Source: Clavaria fumosa | Lineage: Eukaryota; Basidiomycota; Agaricomycetes; Agaricales; Clavariaceae | Assembly (NCBI GenBank): GCA_951802425.1 | Contig: OX637798.1 | Location: 2,046,001 to 2,110,000 of the forward strand | Reading direction: 5' to 3' | Length of the DNA: 64,000 nucleotides | Shown here: positions 22,588 to 34,536 of the stretch, piece after piece | Layout: every line of letters begins with the position of its first letter | Position numbering within the stretch: position 1 is the first letter of the stretch | Position numbers and translations under genes: made by a program | The notes under the pieces: generated by a model | The model's input: only the letters and a program-made list of their open reading frames with translations | What the model was told of the DNA's origin: nothing | The model's database searches: none

Positions 22588-23693
22588 TGTCTGACTCATT
22601 CAGGCACATTCTCTCAAAAAACTCGAAGATAAAAATAGTAAATACATATATAGCAAGAATACATGCCTTATGCAATTATTTGAGCATTTTACTATGCATT
22701 ATTTATCTCAAAATTACTGTATTTAGTAGATAGCTTGAAAACAATATAAATAGGCCACTGAAGAACATGTTCAGTAGCACCTACTTGACCCCAGATACTG
22801 CCTGATCACCTTAGTCAGCTGAAGCTAAGAGCCAGCATCACTCCATAAGGAGTTATGAATATATTTGTCCCACTGATGTCTAAATACCAGTGTGGACAAA
22901 TAACTGATTATCTCATCAATGCCTTAGGCTGGTGTGATGATTTTATTATGTAAGTGTAGCCAGGCTATAGGGCTAATGACTGAGTGTCTAGTCATGCCAA
23001 AAGCTTATGTAATGCATGTGCTATGAATATTTTTATGCTTAGGTAATTTTACTGTGTTGTAACTGATGTCTTGCTTTGTATTACAGGTATTAGATATAAA
23101 TGTTTTATATCTATGGAAGGAATAGGAATTGGGTTAACATATAAGAGAGTGAAAGGGAGATAAGATAGAGAGAGTATCAGAGATTTAATGTTGGAAGGAT
23201 CTCCTGTCCCATTGGAGAGATATGAATATTGTCATAGTACAGTATTTAATATCTCATATATGGTTGGATATTAAAGCAAGGTGTAAGAGGATGAAATAGT
23301 CAAGATGACTATGGGAATCCTTTGGTTAATGCCCTTGTTTGAGATATTGATGCTTGAGTCACTATAAAATATTTTTATTTGCTGCCCACATTAGCAATGC
23401 CTTGTAGACAATACTAAGATTATCTTAGTATCTGTTTACAGGAATGTGTGCAACCAGAAGCTCAATTGGGACATTGAGCTTGCCTAGTAATAATATTTGA
23501 GGTTCCTATTAGGGTTAACTTCAGTTTCCCTTACTTAAATATTATTATTCACAGGTAGCAAACTGTCATGACCCATACAGGATGGGGGGGTGACAAAAAC
23601 ATGTGCTATGTAAGGACCAACTGGCATACTCAATCTAGATTGAGTATTGTGGCCTTTTGGCTGAGTGGTCTTAAGCACCAGTAGTTGGCCTGG
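22588..23693. other. AT-rich repeat-block DNA without a gene
   Basis: No coding frame supported, CpG nearly absent. It has no matching sequence in the right arm, where 23694 and 15037 are joined through only about 19 bp. Either the right copy lost this stretch or the left copy gained it. Confidence 0.5.
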
Positions 23694-25712
23694 TGCTGAT
23701 GCAGTAGCATAGTTGGAACCATTATTAAAATAGTTCAGAAATGATGCAGTTGAGCCAGTACAAATATTATACCATCAGTGTTTTGGCTCCAACAGCATGA
23801 TTCAAGCTTCACTTTGGTGAGATGAAATGTTCCTATAATATATTTGAGAAAATCCTTCATGAAAGATTTTCTTTAATTGACCTCATTGCTGAGATATGGC
23901 ATGTACATGGGGCATATCTCAAGAATGAAGCAAATTAAAAAAATTGAGCTTGAAGGATTTGCTTAAATAATTATTTGGAACACTTTTCACACTCAAAGCC
24001 TTTTTGTGTCCAGTCTGTGGAAGACAGAACACCAGGTAGTAGAACTGGGTCAGCAATTTGATAAGCTTATGGATGTGCTTGTGGCATGGCTTTTGTGTGG
24101 GAATTGCCAGTTCCCAGACTTTCTGAAGGGTCAGAGTTTAAAATGGACACAATGCAGATTTGTTCTTGCACCCTCAATAAATGTGTATAAATCATGAGAA
24201 TATTAATATAAGCCATCCTAATACTTTTATATCCTATCAAAATTTGAAGACAATCTGTTCATTGGTTGTTGAGACCCCACAGTGCTGTCATGGGTGAATG
24301 GTGCTGAGTTTGAAATTGCAAGAACTTCACACTTGAGATTGTTGTCTCCTGAAACATTGTTATAAAGTGGTAGGCTCCTCAAGGGTGATAGACATCACAC
24401 TAAAAAAACAGCAGAGCAAGGTCTCTGGAGATACAGCTGACCTGCTGTAGTTAAGTTGGGAGCTTTTAAATCCACTAGAACATGACTACAACATGCACAA
24501 ATGCATGCTCCAACATTCCCACTCACTCCACCTCAGTTACCCTCAGTTACCCCATTACCTTCAATTATCCTTACTCACACCAACTCACCTCCACCCCCAC
24601 CTATTAACAAGAGTAAGAGGAACTGGCCCCACAAGAATGGACATCTTTGCATGCACAGAGCAGGCAATTCTCTGTAAGAGGTGTGCTTTGTGGTGCTTAG
24701 CATAATGGCTCCTGACCAGTGCACCCCTGGTCCACTCATTGAAATTGTCTTCACCCACAGACATTTGGGCATTTGTAGGTCTTGAAAAGTGCTTATTGTA
24801 GTGGACACATACCTGCTGCTGTGCAAGCAGAACTGTATGTTCCATGAGATTGGGAGGATGACTTGATGCAAGGTCTGATAAATTGACTCCTTGAATAAAA
24901 TGTTTCAGTTCAGTGTTTGAACCTGTTCTGAACTAGACTGGACCACTCTGATGTTTGAATAAGTCCAGTTTAAGGCTCAGGCAAATTGCCTGAAGTGAAC
25001 ATATGTCCAGTTCTAGGTTCAACCAAAAGGACTGAGAGCTGGACTGAACTGAACTTTGGCTGCACTATCTCCACATCTTAGTGCATGTTATGCATCTAAT
25101 ACTCTTAGACTGTGGCTTCTTGCTTCTCACATCAGGAAAAAATCTAAGTGCTACCAGTGCTACCAGTACTACTGTAGACCAATATAGTTCTGTATAACTT
25201 TAGTAGCTAATGTTTTTTTCCTAATGCAGTGCTATTTTCATCTGGTGCTTATCATAAAAGCACCTTCATGGTTTGCTCCCATAGTACTTACAGTAGTCCA
25301 ATGTAGTGCTATACTCTTACTACTACTATAGCTATAATTTGATTACTATTTACTACCAAATTCAATATAGCACAAAGGCTTACTATCTCACCTAACAGTA
25401 CTATCACTAGTTGCTACTAGGCTCAACATAGTACATAGGCTCTACTACTATTACTACAATGCACTCATAATATGCTACTAGGCTCCTATTATTACTACAA
25501 TGCACTCATAATATGCTACTAGGCTCTACTACCATCACTACAATGCACTCATAATATGCTATAGCTACCCAGTCTATTGCATGCTATATAGTAATCCATA
25601 CCATCTATGTATTGCAATTTTTCTCACTACATATGCTACAGTGGTCTGTACAGTCTGTGTAGTCTACATAGTCTATGCTGATATCTACTGCTGGGAGTTT
25701 GTTTTCCTGATG
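23694..25712. repeat. inner inverted-repeat arm, left copy (2019 bp)
   Basis: Matches in inverted orientation 32658-34536 plus 41826-41934 plus 43857-43878 (total 2010 bp once the two inserts and one copy of each target duplication are removed). Long stretches are base-for-base identical, for example 23837-24020 against 34352-34536. The only indel I noticed is a 9-bp tandem unit (tagtctaca) near 25665. The inner edge is ttttcctgatg at 25712. Short open frames in it recur in the other arm because the DNA does. It contains almost no CpG. Confidence 0.93.
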
Positions 25713-26690
25713 CTTACTTGCATGACATTGCAAGCATGCAATCCAAGCATGAGGTATTGCCTGCCACACCATTGGTGCTGGTGATCCAGTCATTGATGCT
25801 GATCTTGTTCATGCACACTCTGTTGCACTTATCTTTAAGGGTGTCAAAGGTGATGCTGGTTGAGTTGACTGTCCATATCATGACCCCATAACTGACAGTA
25901 CTTTCTCAGACTCTGGTGAAAATCCTCTTGTGACTGATGCAGTTGTCCATGCTGCAGAATTGCATGCAAGTGCAGTTGAAGGAGCATGTATGTATTTCCT
26001 TTTGTTCACAGTATGTTCATCACTCTTAGAATATTCAGCACACTATACACCAGCAAACCTCATCCAAGTTTTTGAAGGCATCAATGAGAGTATTCAGCGA
26101 TCAGACCAGTGATTGGACCAGTGATTTGACAAGATTGCTGCCATTGCCTGCAACAACCACCTTATTTCTGCAAACAGACAACAAGATGGACAGCTTCTCC
26201 CTCTTTGCAAGACAGTATGGATGGATTCTTCTGGGTGCTGGCTAAGGCATAACATGGATACAGGTTCAGGTTACCTCCACCTGAACCTGCTGGTTCTTAG
26301 TTTCACTCTGGCAGTATCTGTACCTGTCACTATATGTGTATACCATTACCTGTACCTACAAGTTAAAACCTGTGGGTACCTGGTTGACCCACAGATACCT
26401 GTTTACCTGCAAGTAATCTGTCATCTGTATGTATAACAAATACAGGTGGCCTTCAACCTGCAGGCAATAAGGGGAAACAAACTGAGCCACAAGTCAGGCC
26501 ATTGAAAAAGAAGAAAAAACTGGTTGACAAGTCAGGCCAATGCCATTGTGGGTTGTGATCAGGGATCAACCCTGATGAGAAAAGTGGCCCAGCCACTCCC
26601 AGCAGTGGCACCACACAAGGTTGATGTCATAATTTGTCACAAATGATGAGTAGTTAATATTCCAGTCAATTTTGGGGTATAGTTCAGTTA
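25713..26690. other. left flank of the CACTA-like element, no supported gene
   Basis: Short frames exist but none is convincing. An ACCTG/CAGGT-rich palindromic patch lies at about 26235-26450. A similar diverged patch at about 32425-32580, including the shared string taaggcataac, suggests that an older repeat was present on both sides. Confidence 0.45.
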
Positions 26691-26693
26691 TTT

Positions 26694-26805
26694 CACGACG
26701 CGCAATTAGCTGTCCAATCGTGGCGCCACATGTCATGTCCAATCACCTGTCCAGTTACCTGTCCAGTTACCTGTCCAGTCATGTGCCTGTCACACTCTGC
26801 CATTG
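26694..26805. repeat. left terminal and subterminal repeats of the CACTA-like element
   Basis: Terminal cacgacgcgcaattagctg, then tcatgtccaatcacctg, then three copies of cctgtccagt with t or c spacers, then tgtgcctgtcaca. Such arrays are the usual transposase-binding sites of CACTA elements; that role is inferred. Confidence 0.85.
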
Positions 26806-26953
26806 CCGGGCTCGGCGTATTATTTATGTATGTTATGGCTCTGTTTGTTTATTGTTGAACTTGATTGTGTCTGCACTGCAGACACACCTTCGCAGCGTGT
26901 TCGTCAGGCTCGTCAGCAGCTTGCCCCGTCAATACCATGCCTCGTCTGACTCA

Positions 26954-28908
26954 ATGACCAACAACCAGCACTTGTATCCTCCTCCTCCCCCAACCAGTTC
27001 CCTTCCAGCAATGGACCCTCAGCTACTGGCAGTACTTGAAGATCTGGTGCAGTCAAAGATGACTGGGAAAGAACAGACTTATCGCCAGGAAATCGATGCC
27101 TGTGACAAGGCCTGGCAGGTGCGCGAGCAAGAAGGACAGGCCCGTGAGGCTGCTTTACAAGCAAAGCTCCAAAGCTTGGCCAGTGAGCTTGCCACTGCTA
27201 AGCAGTTCCAGTATTTTCTTTACATTTTCTCCGTACATTTGAGAGTTTTAATGAGTATCTCTAGGAATCCAGAGGAAGATATACCTATGGCTGACACCCC
27301 AGGAGCCCCTCGTCCTGTCGAAAACCCGCCCCAAAGTCGAATGCCTCGTCGACCACCGATACCGGTACCCAACACTGCCCCATCACGAAATCTTCGCTCG
27401 TCAACACGTTCTATGGTCACGATGGGATCTGCGGCAGCCTCGCCCACCAGGGCACTACTCCAGCAAGGAGACCATGCAAGTCCTCGCAATTCACCACTGC
27501 CAAAGAAGGACTGGCGGCCTGCCACCCGATCTGCAGCCCAGGTTCATCACCTCTTAGCCTCGGAGATTCCAGATGATGCTGGAGGGCTCCAGGTATGTCT
27601 TTTTGTCTTTCCCATCATTCCCAAGGAATACTCAGTTATGTGACTTGATAGAAAGCACTAAATCTCCATATCCGTGTCCTTTGGGGACTCCTTGATCCGA
27701 AGGAGGTCCCTAGAGACCCACCCTGCCAATTACTTTCAAGTTTTGCGGCTTATTTCCCAAACGAGGCTTCTCTTTATGAGCCGCAGGGCTTGATTATTCA
27801 ACCGTTCCTCGTCCAGATTGGTTCCTCTGTTTCAATTACAGACTGCGGACACATTTCATCTCAGGTATTACAGGTAGAGGAGCATATTCTCGAATACATG
27901 CAGGGCTGTCTTGCCCGGTTTGGACTGGTGTGCTGGTGCCCAGATCTTCGCCAGACACCATATTCTTTGTATAATGCAGCCTGTCGGATCATTGCGCTCG
28001 ACACGTTCAAGCAGGCCCTCGTCTCCCATGCCTATGCTCATCTAAGACCAAACATAGCATATGCGAAGGACATGCCTTTGTTGATCCGTGTGTATGATCA
28101 CATTGTCCACCATTACCTCTACATGCGATACAAGAAAAACATCAAAAACCCAGGAAGCGTCAGAGCTGCTGATGAGATAAGCCCTCAATATCGTGGGCGT
28201 GTGCGTGTGCGTATTTCTGTATATTCTTTATACATAACCATGAAATGACCCCATTTTCAGCTTGCTAATGCTCGGCTCCTCTTTCTCAAGGAAAACAAGT
28301 ACCCACAGCGCTACTGTGATATGATTGATGCGAAAGCAACATCTGATGATGAGCCTGACCCGGCTGGTCTCACAATCAAAGGCTCAAAAGTCCATCATAT
28401 CAGGAAGTGACCAGAGCGTTCAGAGGAGGTAGAAACATGGATTCGGCTGCTTGATAAGAAACGGGAAGAAGATGCGCGTCGAGACCCGTCAAAGAGATGG
28501 CGTGAGCGTGTGCGCATCGTGCCTGAGGATCAAAAGAATACCGAGTTCCTCGCACTTCCCCAGGGAATGCCAATTGACTATTTCAGCCCGGATTTCTTCA
28601 ATGGCCTGCAACCACGTCTGCGATATCGGGTAACAGATCAGAAGATCGCTCTCTTGCCAGATGTTAACTGTTCCTTCACCCGCAATGCAGATGAAAGGCT
28701 CAGTGATGAGAAATTCATGGGGAAATATGCAGCAAAAGTTCTGGTGAGGTATGATCTGGTAGATGGTAATGAGTTTGGTGCGGCTGATGATGAGGATGAG
28801 TGGATTGATGGGGATGAGGAGATGGCTGATGGGGACTGGCTTGATGAGGACATGGCTGACAAGCGTGATGCACTTGCAGCACATCTTTCAGATACAAGTC
28901 TTGCATAG
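26954..28908 (+). pseudogene. CACTA partner protein (ORF1) with one in-frame stop
   Basis: Four exons: 26954-27210, 27265-27592, 27652-28200 and 28261-28908, all GT-AG and in phase. The start MTNNQHLYPPPPP follows an upstream ATG that gives only a six-codon frame. Parts: a Pro-rich head; a Glu/Gln coiled coil (YRQEIDACDKAWQVREQEGQ); a basic Ser/Pro linker (NPEEDIPMADTPGAP...RNLRSSTRS); a folded-looking segment (LHIRVLWGLLDPKEVPRDPP, LEYMQGCLARFG, VYDHIVHHYLYMRYKK); and an acidic tail (DEDEWIDGDEEMADGDW). A TGA at 28408-28410 interrupts exon 4, while the frame on both sides remains coding. The change fits C-to-T at a CGA codon. I know similar reading frames next to Tnp2 in Agaricomycetes but not a proven function; DNA binding at the subterminal repeats is a guess. 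Confidence 0.75.
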
Positions 28909-28987
28909 ATAACATGTTGATTGAATAACATGTCTGCAGAAATGTTACAAGGATGTGAGGAACCAATGGCATATAAGTGGTGGGTCA

Positions 28988-31900
28988 CTAGTCTCGGTTA
29001 CGATGTAAACTGTCTATCAAAACTAATGTTCCTGCTCCAATGCCAAATGTACCTGGTGGGCGGCTATAGTATGCAACATGAGCTATTATCTGTTGTTTCT
29101 CCATGACAATTGCCTGATGAGGATCTGATTGTTGACTATACACAACACTGCTCAAGAAACCTGGCCTAGATTGATATGGGCTCATTTTTTCATCACCTGC
29201 TGAGAGGAGTCTGTGTGGAGAAACAATGACAAAAATGTGTGACTTCCCCATTACCACCTGAGTCCACATTGACACAATAAATCCTGCATGAGTACCTCCA
29301 CTTCTGGTCCTATAACTGATAGAACTGTTGCCAGGGTGCATGGTGAATGTTGAATAATTACGTCCCTTGTGCTGTAAATGATGCAAAGGAACTGCCATTG
29401 GGGGTAAAACATAGGTATCCATTGGATGAGGTAAATCCTTGAAATGCCGGATAGGAGAGGATGGTAAGAGCATGTTCAGGTATGTGAGGATTGAATCATA
29501 GACATCAAGAGGGAGTGTCTTGCCTCCACCATTGTGTTGTGCTTCATCAAGGGGAGACATTGTTGATGGTGTTGTCTCAGAGTCAGCCTGTGGGACAAGT
29601 ACATGCAAGGCCTTGCTCAGTGGGTTGCCTAGAGCAATGCAACCCTGCATAAATGCTGCCAAACGGCCCCGCCGGCAAATTTGACGCAACATGGTGAAGT
29701 CCAGCTCCCAAATGTGTCCATTAGTCTTGATCTTCTGCAAAGCCCCATTATGTCGTTCATAAGCAAATTCACTAATCTTCATCAAGGGTCCCCAGAATTT
29801 CATCAGATCAACATTGTGCATGGCATAGTGGTGATTTGGTCGAGTGTTCACATTTGGAAAAAGCTGTTTTGATGACATGCGGTACTTGATGTAGTGGTCA
29901 AGATAAAAATCTGCTGAAGTGGGTGATACAGAGTAGGAGCAGAGGATGTTTGTGCAAGTCACAAGGTCATAAAAGTTGTCCAGAAGTGCCATATGGGTTT
30001 TGTTGGGTGATGAAAGCCACATCTCAGGTAGAACCACAGGGAGAAAGATGGTGAAGAGTGTTAGCCAGTGATCAGCTTTCAGCTTTCCATGTGATTTATC
30101 ACTCAGGTTTGTTGGTGGGTGCTCTATCCAACTGGGTATTTTGACATCAGAAAGACAAGCATGGATTTTTGACAATGCAGCTGTATCAAAGCTACACATA
30201 GTTCTTGAGACTGCTTCCTCAGAGTATTCATCATCTGATTCTGACTCTTCTTCATCAGGCTGAAATTCATCATCACCACTATCATTGCTGCCACCATCTG
30301 ATAGTAGAATATATGCATCAGAATGAAGGTGTTTCAGATGCAGGGGTGTCTCCTCATATTGCTGACTTTCTAGATGGAGAGCATTGAGCTCTTCATCCAA
30401 CATTTCAACATCAATATCAGCATCAAAATAGTTGGTAAGTGATGAGGTGGGTGCAGTAGCATCATCATTTTCTGGAGTTCCCAAGTCATCAACTAATGGT
30501 GACATCCCAATTCCCCATTTTACACATACATGATGCTGGAGTATACCCTCAATCCAATTGTGCATAACACCCAAAACAGTGTGGCGGACAGGATCACGAT
30601 ATAGAAGTCGATGAAGTGATGACCAGCGTACTCCATGCTGAGAAAAAAGTTCTTTGTGCTTCTTTTTTGTAACTGCTTGCCGCCATTGTTCAGCAGCTGC
30701 CAGGACATCAACTCCTACATGCATCTTCCATGACCTAGAGTCTAGATTATCCATGTCTGCCCAATGAAGTTCACAGAATGAGCAGAAATGGTGTGATCCC
30801 ACACCTGCAAAGCCAAGAGCCTTGCGGATAGCTAACAGATCACCAATGGCTGGAAGGACAGCAGCACGCTTCCATATTCCATCTGGATGACAATGTGTTT
30901 GGATAGTTTTCCCATGCCACATAGCCTCAAGTTGGTCAACAATGGGATCAGAAACAGCAGTGATTGTTGTAACATTTGGTTCCTTTGGTCCAGGTGTGAT
31001 GCCAGCAAAGAAGGTATTCTCAACAAGGTGTTGAAGTTCATATGGCAAATTGAGACAAAACAACATAATTGCTCCACATGATACAGACTTCCCAGCAATC
31101 TTATTTGTCAGAGGATTAAACCAGTCAATGTAATAACTGAATGTCAGATTGCCAGGGGTTGTGGTGAATGCTCCAAGACTATGCCAAGCTGGACTATCCC
31201 AGATAGAGTGCATAACATCAGATGTTGGATGATGAGCATATGATTTGTCAATGAGTTCTTCAATGCCAGGACAAGAAAGGAAGAACTTGAGCCATGACTC
31301 AAAGTCTTGTGTGCTGTAGAGACGTTGGGGGACAATGCGTGGACCTCCTCGAGTTGACCTTGTTGTCCAAAGAGTCTCACCACAGGGTTTGCTTCGAGGT
31401 GACTCCTGATGGGTGCAAATTTGTGGTAGCCCATTAAGAGCATATTTTGCATAGCATTTAGGGCAGCAGATTGAACGCATGATTTTTGGTTCTATGGAAA
31501 GGGCAGCCATTGCAGTGCGAACATCACTTGGCAAAGTAAACACAGGCTTGGAGTTGGTCTGGGATTCAGAGGGCAGGTGAGGCTCAGCTTGAGCCATCAG
31601 GTGTCCAAGATTAATGGCCATAACCACAAGGACTTCCAGCATCTTCATGACTTGAGTAGTCATGGCACAACTGAGGCCACATACAAGATGCAGCCAAGCT
31701 GCCAGGGTGTATGCCAGTGCAAAAATTGATTGCCTACTTGTGTTGAAGCCTTGTTGGACCTTAGTAGATGCTAAGAGGTTACAGGGATGACAAACATACT
31801 AATTTCAGAATCAATAACACCATAGGCAAGCCCATGGCCTTGACTGTGTGCTCCTGTCTCTGACTCCTCTGTCACAATGGGTGGTATCTCTTCTACATTG

Positions 31901-32147
31901 GCAGCCTGGAGGGAGGGGGCTAGGGTCAGTATTGTTGTATTTTAGGTGTTATGGGGCATACCAGTGGGGTCATAGGCACCAGATTCTTGTCCTTCCGACG
32001 GTGTTGTGTGCGAGTTGATGGGGCAACAAGCCAGCCAGGTTGTACCTCACCATGTTCATTGGTGAATGATTTGGAAGCACAGCTGTACTGACATGTGCAA
32101 ACAACTTTTATTCCAGCTTGTGAAGATGGTCTGGGTGCTGATGCCAT
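28988..32147 (-). CDS. tnp2: Tnp2-type (Transposase_21) CACTA transposase
   Basis: The main exon (28988 to about 31740) encodes some 900 residues. Family landmarks: CCPKCYAKYALNGLPQICT with a further CGETLW (zinc-binding cysteines), YYIDWFNPLTNKIAGKSVS, LFCLNLPYELQHL, FFAGITPGPKEP, AIGDLLAIRKALGFAG, HHFCSFCELHWADMD, VLGVMHNWIEGILQHH and an acidic central insert (DSGDDEFQPDEEESESDDE). A 5' exon at 32147-31962 encodes MASAPRPSSQ and a Cys-rich head (VCTCQYSCASKSF). A middle exon carries NVEEIPPIVTEE. The last upstream intron would be only about 29 nt, which is too short to trust, so a stop or unusual splice may lie near 31790. The main exon has no stop. The gene ends 79 bp from the convergent partner gene. 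Confidence 0.88.
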
Positions 32148-32252
32148 TGTAAAGGCAGAGAGGCAGAGCAACGAGAAGATGATGGTGGCAACCGAAGGGC
32201 CAGACGATGCTGTACTGCACGCATCTACCGTGCGGTACAGCATTCAGTCACA

Positions 32253-32392
32253 TGGGAACAGGTCACAAGTGTGACAGGCACGTGACTGAACAGGTGACTG
32301 GACAGGTGACTGGACAGCTAACTGGCGACTAACTGGCTGCTACATGGACATGACATGTGGCGCAGCAATTGGACAGCTAATTGTGCGTCGTG
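32253..32392. repeat. right terminal and subterminal repeats of the CACTA-like element
   Basis: Mirror of the left end: tgtgacaggcacgtgactg, then actggacag repeats, then ggacatgacatgtggcgc and cagctaattgtgcgtcgtg ending at 32392, followed by the ttt target copy. The subterminal array is diverged from the left one (ctaactggcgactaactgg), so the match is not perfect. Confidence 0.85.
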
Positions 32393-32657
32393 TTTAGATA
32401 CACACATTTATATACCAATGCTATACAGGTTACCTGTGGCAAATACCTGTCTCCCAAGAGAGTCTACCTGTACCTGCCAGGTTTGGATGCACCAGGGACT
32501 GAACAGATCCAAGACCTGAACCTGCAGGTTTCCCACAGGTATACCTGTATCCAAGTTATGCCTTAGTGCTGGCAGCTGACTGACCACTCTTTTCCACTCA
32601 CTGCCAGGTGGTTGGTGATGGACTTGCATGTGCACAAGCTCTTGTACATAACAACAA

Positions 32658-34536
32658 CATCAGGAAAACAAACTCCCAGCAGTAGATATCAGCATAGACT
32701 ACACAGACTGTACAGACCACTGTAGCATATGTAGTGAGAAAAATTGCAATACATAGATGGTATGGATTACTATATAGCATGCAATAGACTGGGTAGCTAT
32801 AGCATATTATGAGTGCATTGTAGTAATGGTAGTAGAGCCTAGTAGCATATTATGAGTGCATTGTAGTAATAATAGGAGCCTAGTAGCATATTATGAGTGC
32901 ATTGTAGTAATAGTAGTAGAGCCTATGTACTATGTTGAGCCTAGTAGCAACTAGTGATAGTACTGTTAGGTGAGATAGTAAGCCTTTGTGCTATATTGAA
33001 TTTGGTAGTAAATAGTAATCAAATTATAGCTATAGTAGTAGTAAGAGTATAGCACTACATTGGACTACTGTAAGTACTATGGGAGCAAACCATGAAGGTG
33101 CTTTTATGATAAGCACCAGATGAAAATAGCACTGCATTAGGAAAAAAACATTAGCTACTAAAGTTATACAGAACTATATTGGTCTACAGTAGTACTGGTA
33201 GCACTGGTAGCACTTAGATTTTTTCCTGATGTGAGAAGCAAGAAGCCACAGTCTAAGAGTATTAGATGCATAACATGCACTAAGATGTGGAGATAGTGCA
33301 GCCAAAGTTCAGTTCAGTCCAGCTCTCAGTCCTTTTGGTTGAACCTAGAACTGGACATATGTTCACTTCAGGCAATTTGCCTGAGCCTTAAACTGGACTT
33401 ATTCAAACATCAGAGTGGTCCAGTCTAGTTCAGAACAGGTTCAAACACTGAACTGAAACATTTTATTCAAGGAGTCAATTTATCAGACCTTGCATCAAGT
33501 CATCCTCCCAATCTCATGGAACATACAGTTCTGCTTGCACAGCAGCAGGTATGTGTCCACTACAATAAGCACTTTTCAAGACCTACAAATGCCCAAATGT
33601 CTGTGGGTGAAGACAATTTCAATGAGTGGACCAGGGGTGCACTGGTCAGGAGCCATTATGCTAAGCACCACAAAGCACACCTCTTACAGAGAATTGCCTG
33701 CTCTGTGCATGCAAAGATGTCCATTCTTGTGGGGCCAGTTCCTCTTACTCTTGTTAATAGGTGGGGGTGGAGGTGAGTTGGTGTGAGTAAGGATAATTGA
33801 AGGTAATGGGGTAACTGAGGGTAACTGAGGTGGAGTGAGTGGGAATGTTGGAGCATGCATTTGTGCATGTTGTAGTCATGTTCTAGTGGATTTAAAAGCT
33901 CCCAACTTAACTACAGCAGGTCAGCTGTATCTCCAGAGACCTTGCTCTGCTGTTTTTTTAGTGTGATGTCTATCACCCTTGAGGAGCCTACCACTTTATA
34001 ACAATGTTTCAGGAGACAACAATCTCAAGTGTGAAGTTCTTGCAATTTCAAACTCAGCACCATTCACCCATGACAGCACTGTGGGGTCTCAACAACCAAT
34101 GAACAGATTGTCTTCAAATTTTGATAGGATATAAAAGTATTAGGATGGCTTATATTAATATTCTCATGATTTATACACATTTATTGAGGGTGCAAGAACA
34201 AATCTGCATTGTGTCCATTTTAAACTCTGACCCTTCAGAAAGTCTGGGAACTGGCAATTCCCACACAAAAGCCATGCCACAAGCACATCCATAAGCTTAT
34301 CAAATTGCTGACCCAGTTCTACTACCTGGTGTTCTGTCTTCCACAGACTGGACACAAAAAGGCTTTGAGTGTGAAAAGTGTTCCAAATAATTATTTAAGC
34401 AAATCCTTCAAGCTCAATTTTTTTAATTTGCTTCATTCTTGAGATATGCCCCATGTACATGCCATATCTCAGCAATGAGGTCAATTAAAGAAAATCTTTC
34501 ATGAAGGATTTTCTCAAATATATTATAGGAACATTT
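32658..34536. repeat. inner inverted-repeat arm, right copy (first part)
   Basis: Inverted copy of 23835-25712 with only a 9-bp tandem-unit difference noticed. It begins catcaggaaaac and is cut at 34536 by the LTR element. It resumes at 41826 (catctcaccaaagtg), is cut again at 41934 by a hAT-type element, and finishes at 43857-43878. Confidence 0.93.

Larger units (their letters stand above)
26694..32392. mobile_element. CACTA-like DNA transposon with Tnp2 transposase, 5.7 kb
   Basis: Terminal inverted repeats begin CACGACGCGCAATTAGCTG at 26694 and are mirrored at the right end (cagctaattgtgcgtcgtg ending 32392). The homology continues inward through ggcgccacatgtcatgtcc. Flanking ttt at 26691-26693 and 32393-32395 gives a 3-bp target duplication, as for CACTA/EnSpm elements. 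Subterminal direct repeats cctgtccagt occur several times at each end. Inside are two convergent genes: a partner protein (+, 26954-28908) and the transposase (-, 28988-32147). Unlike its surroundings the element retains many CpGs, mainly in the left half, so it is younger than the arms around it. Confidence 0.92.

Noticed and set aside
24493..24871. Short frames repeated exactly at 33490-33868 as a conserved gene pair
   Set aside because: They recur because the DNA is an inverted repeat. Overlapping frames on both strands are equally conserved, so it is not protein conservation.
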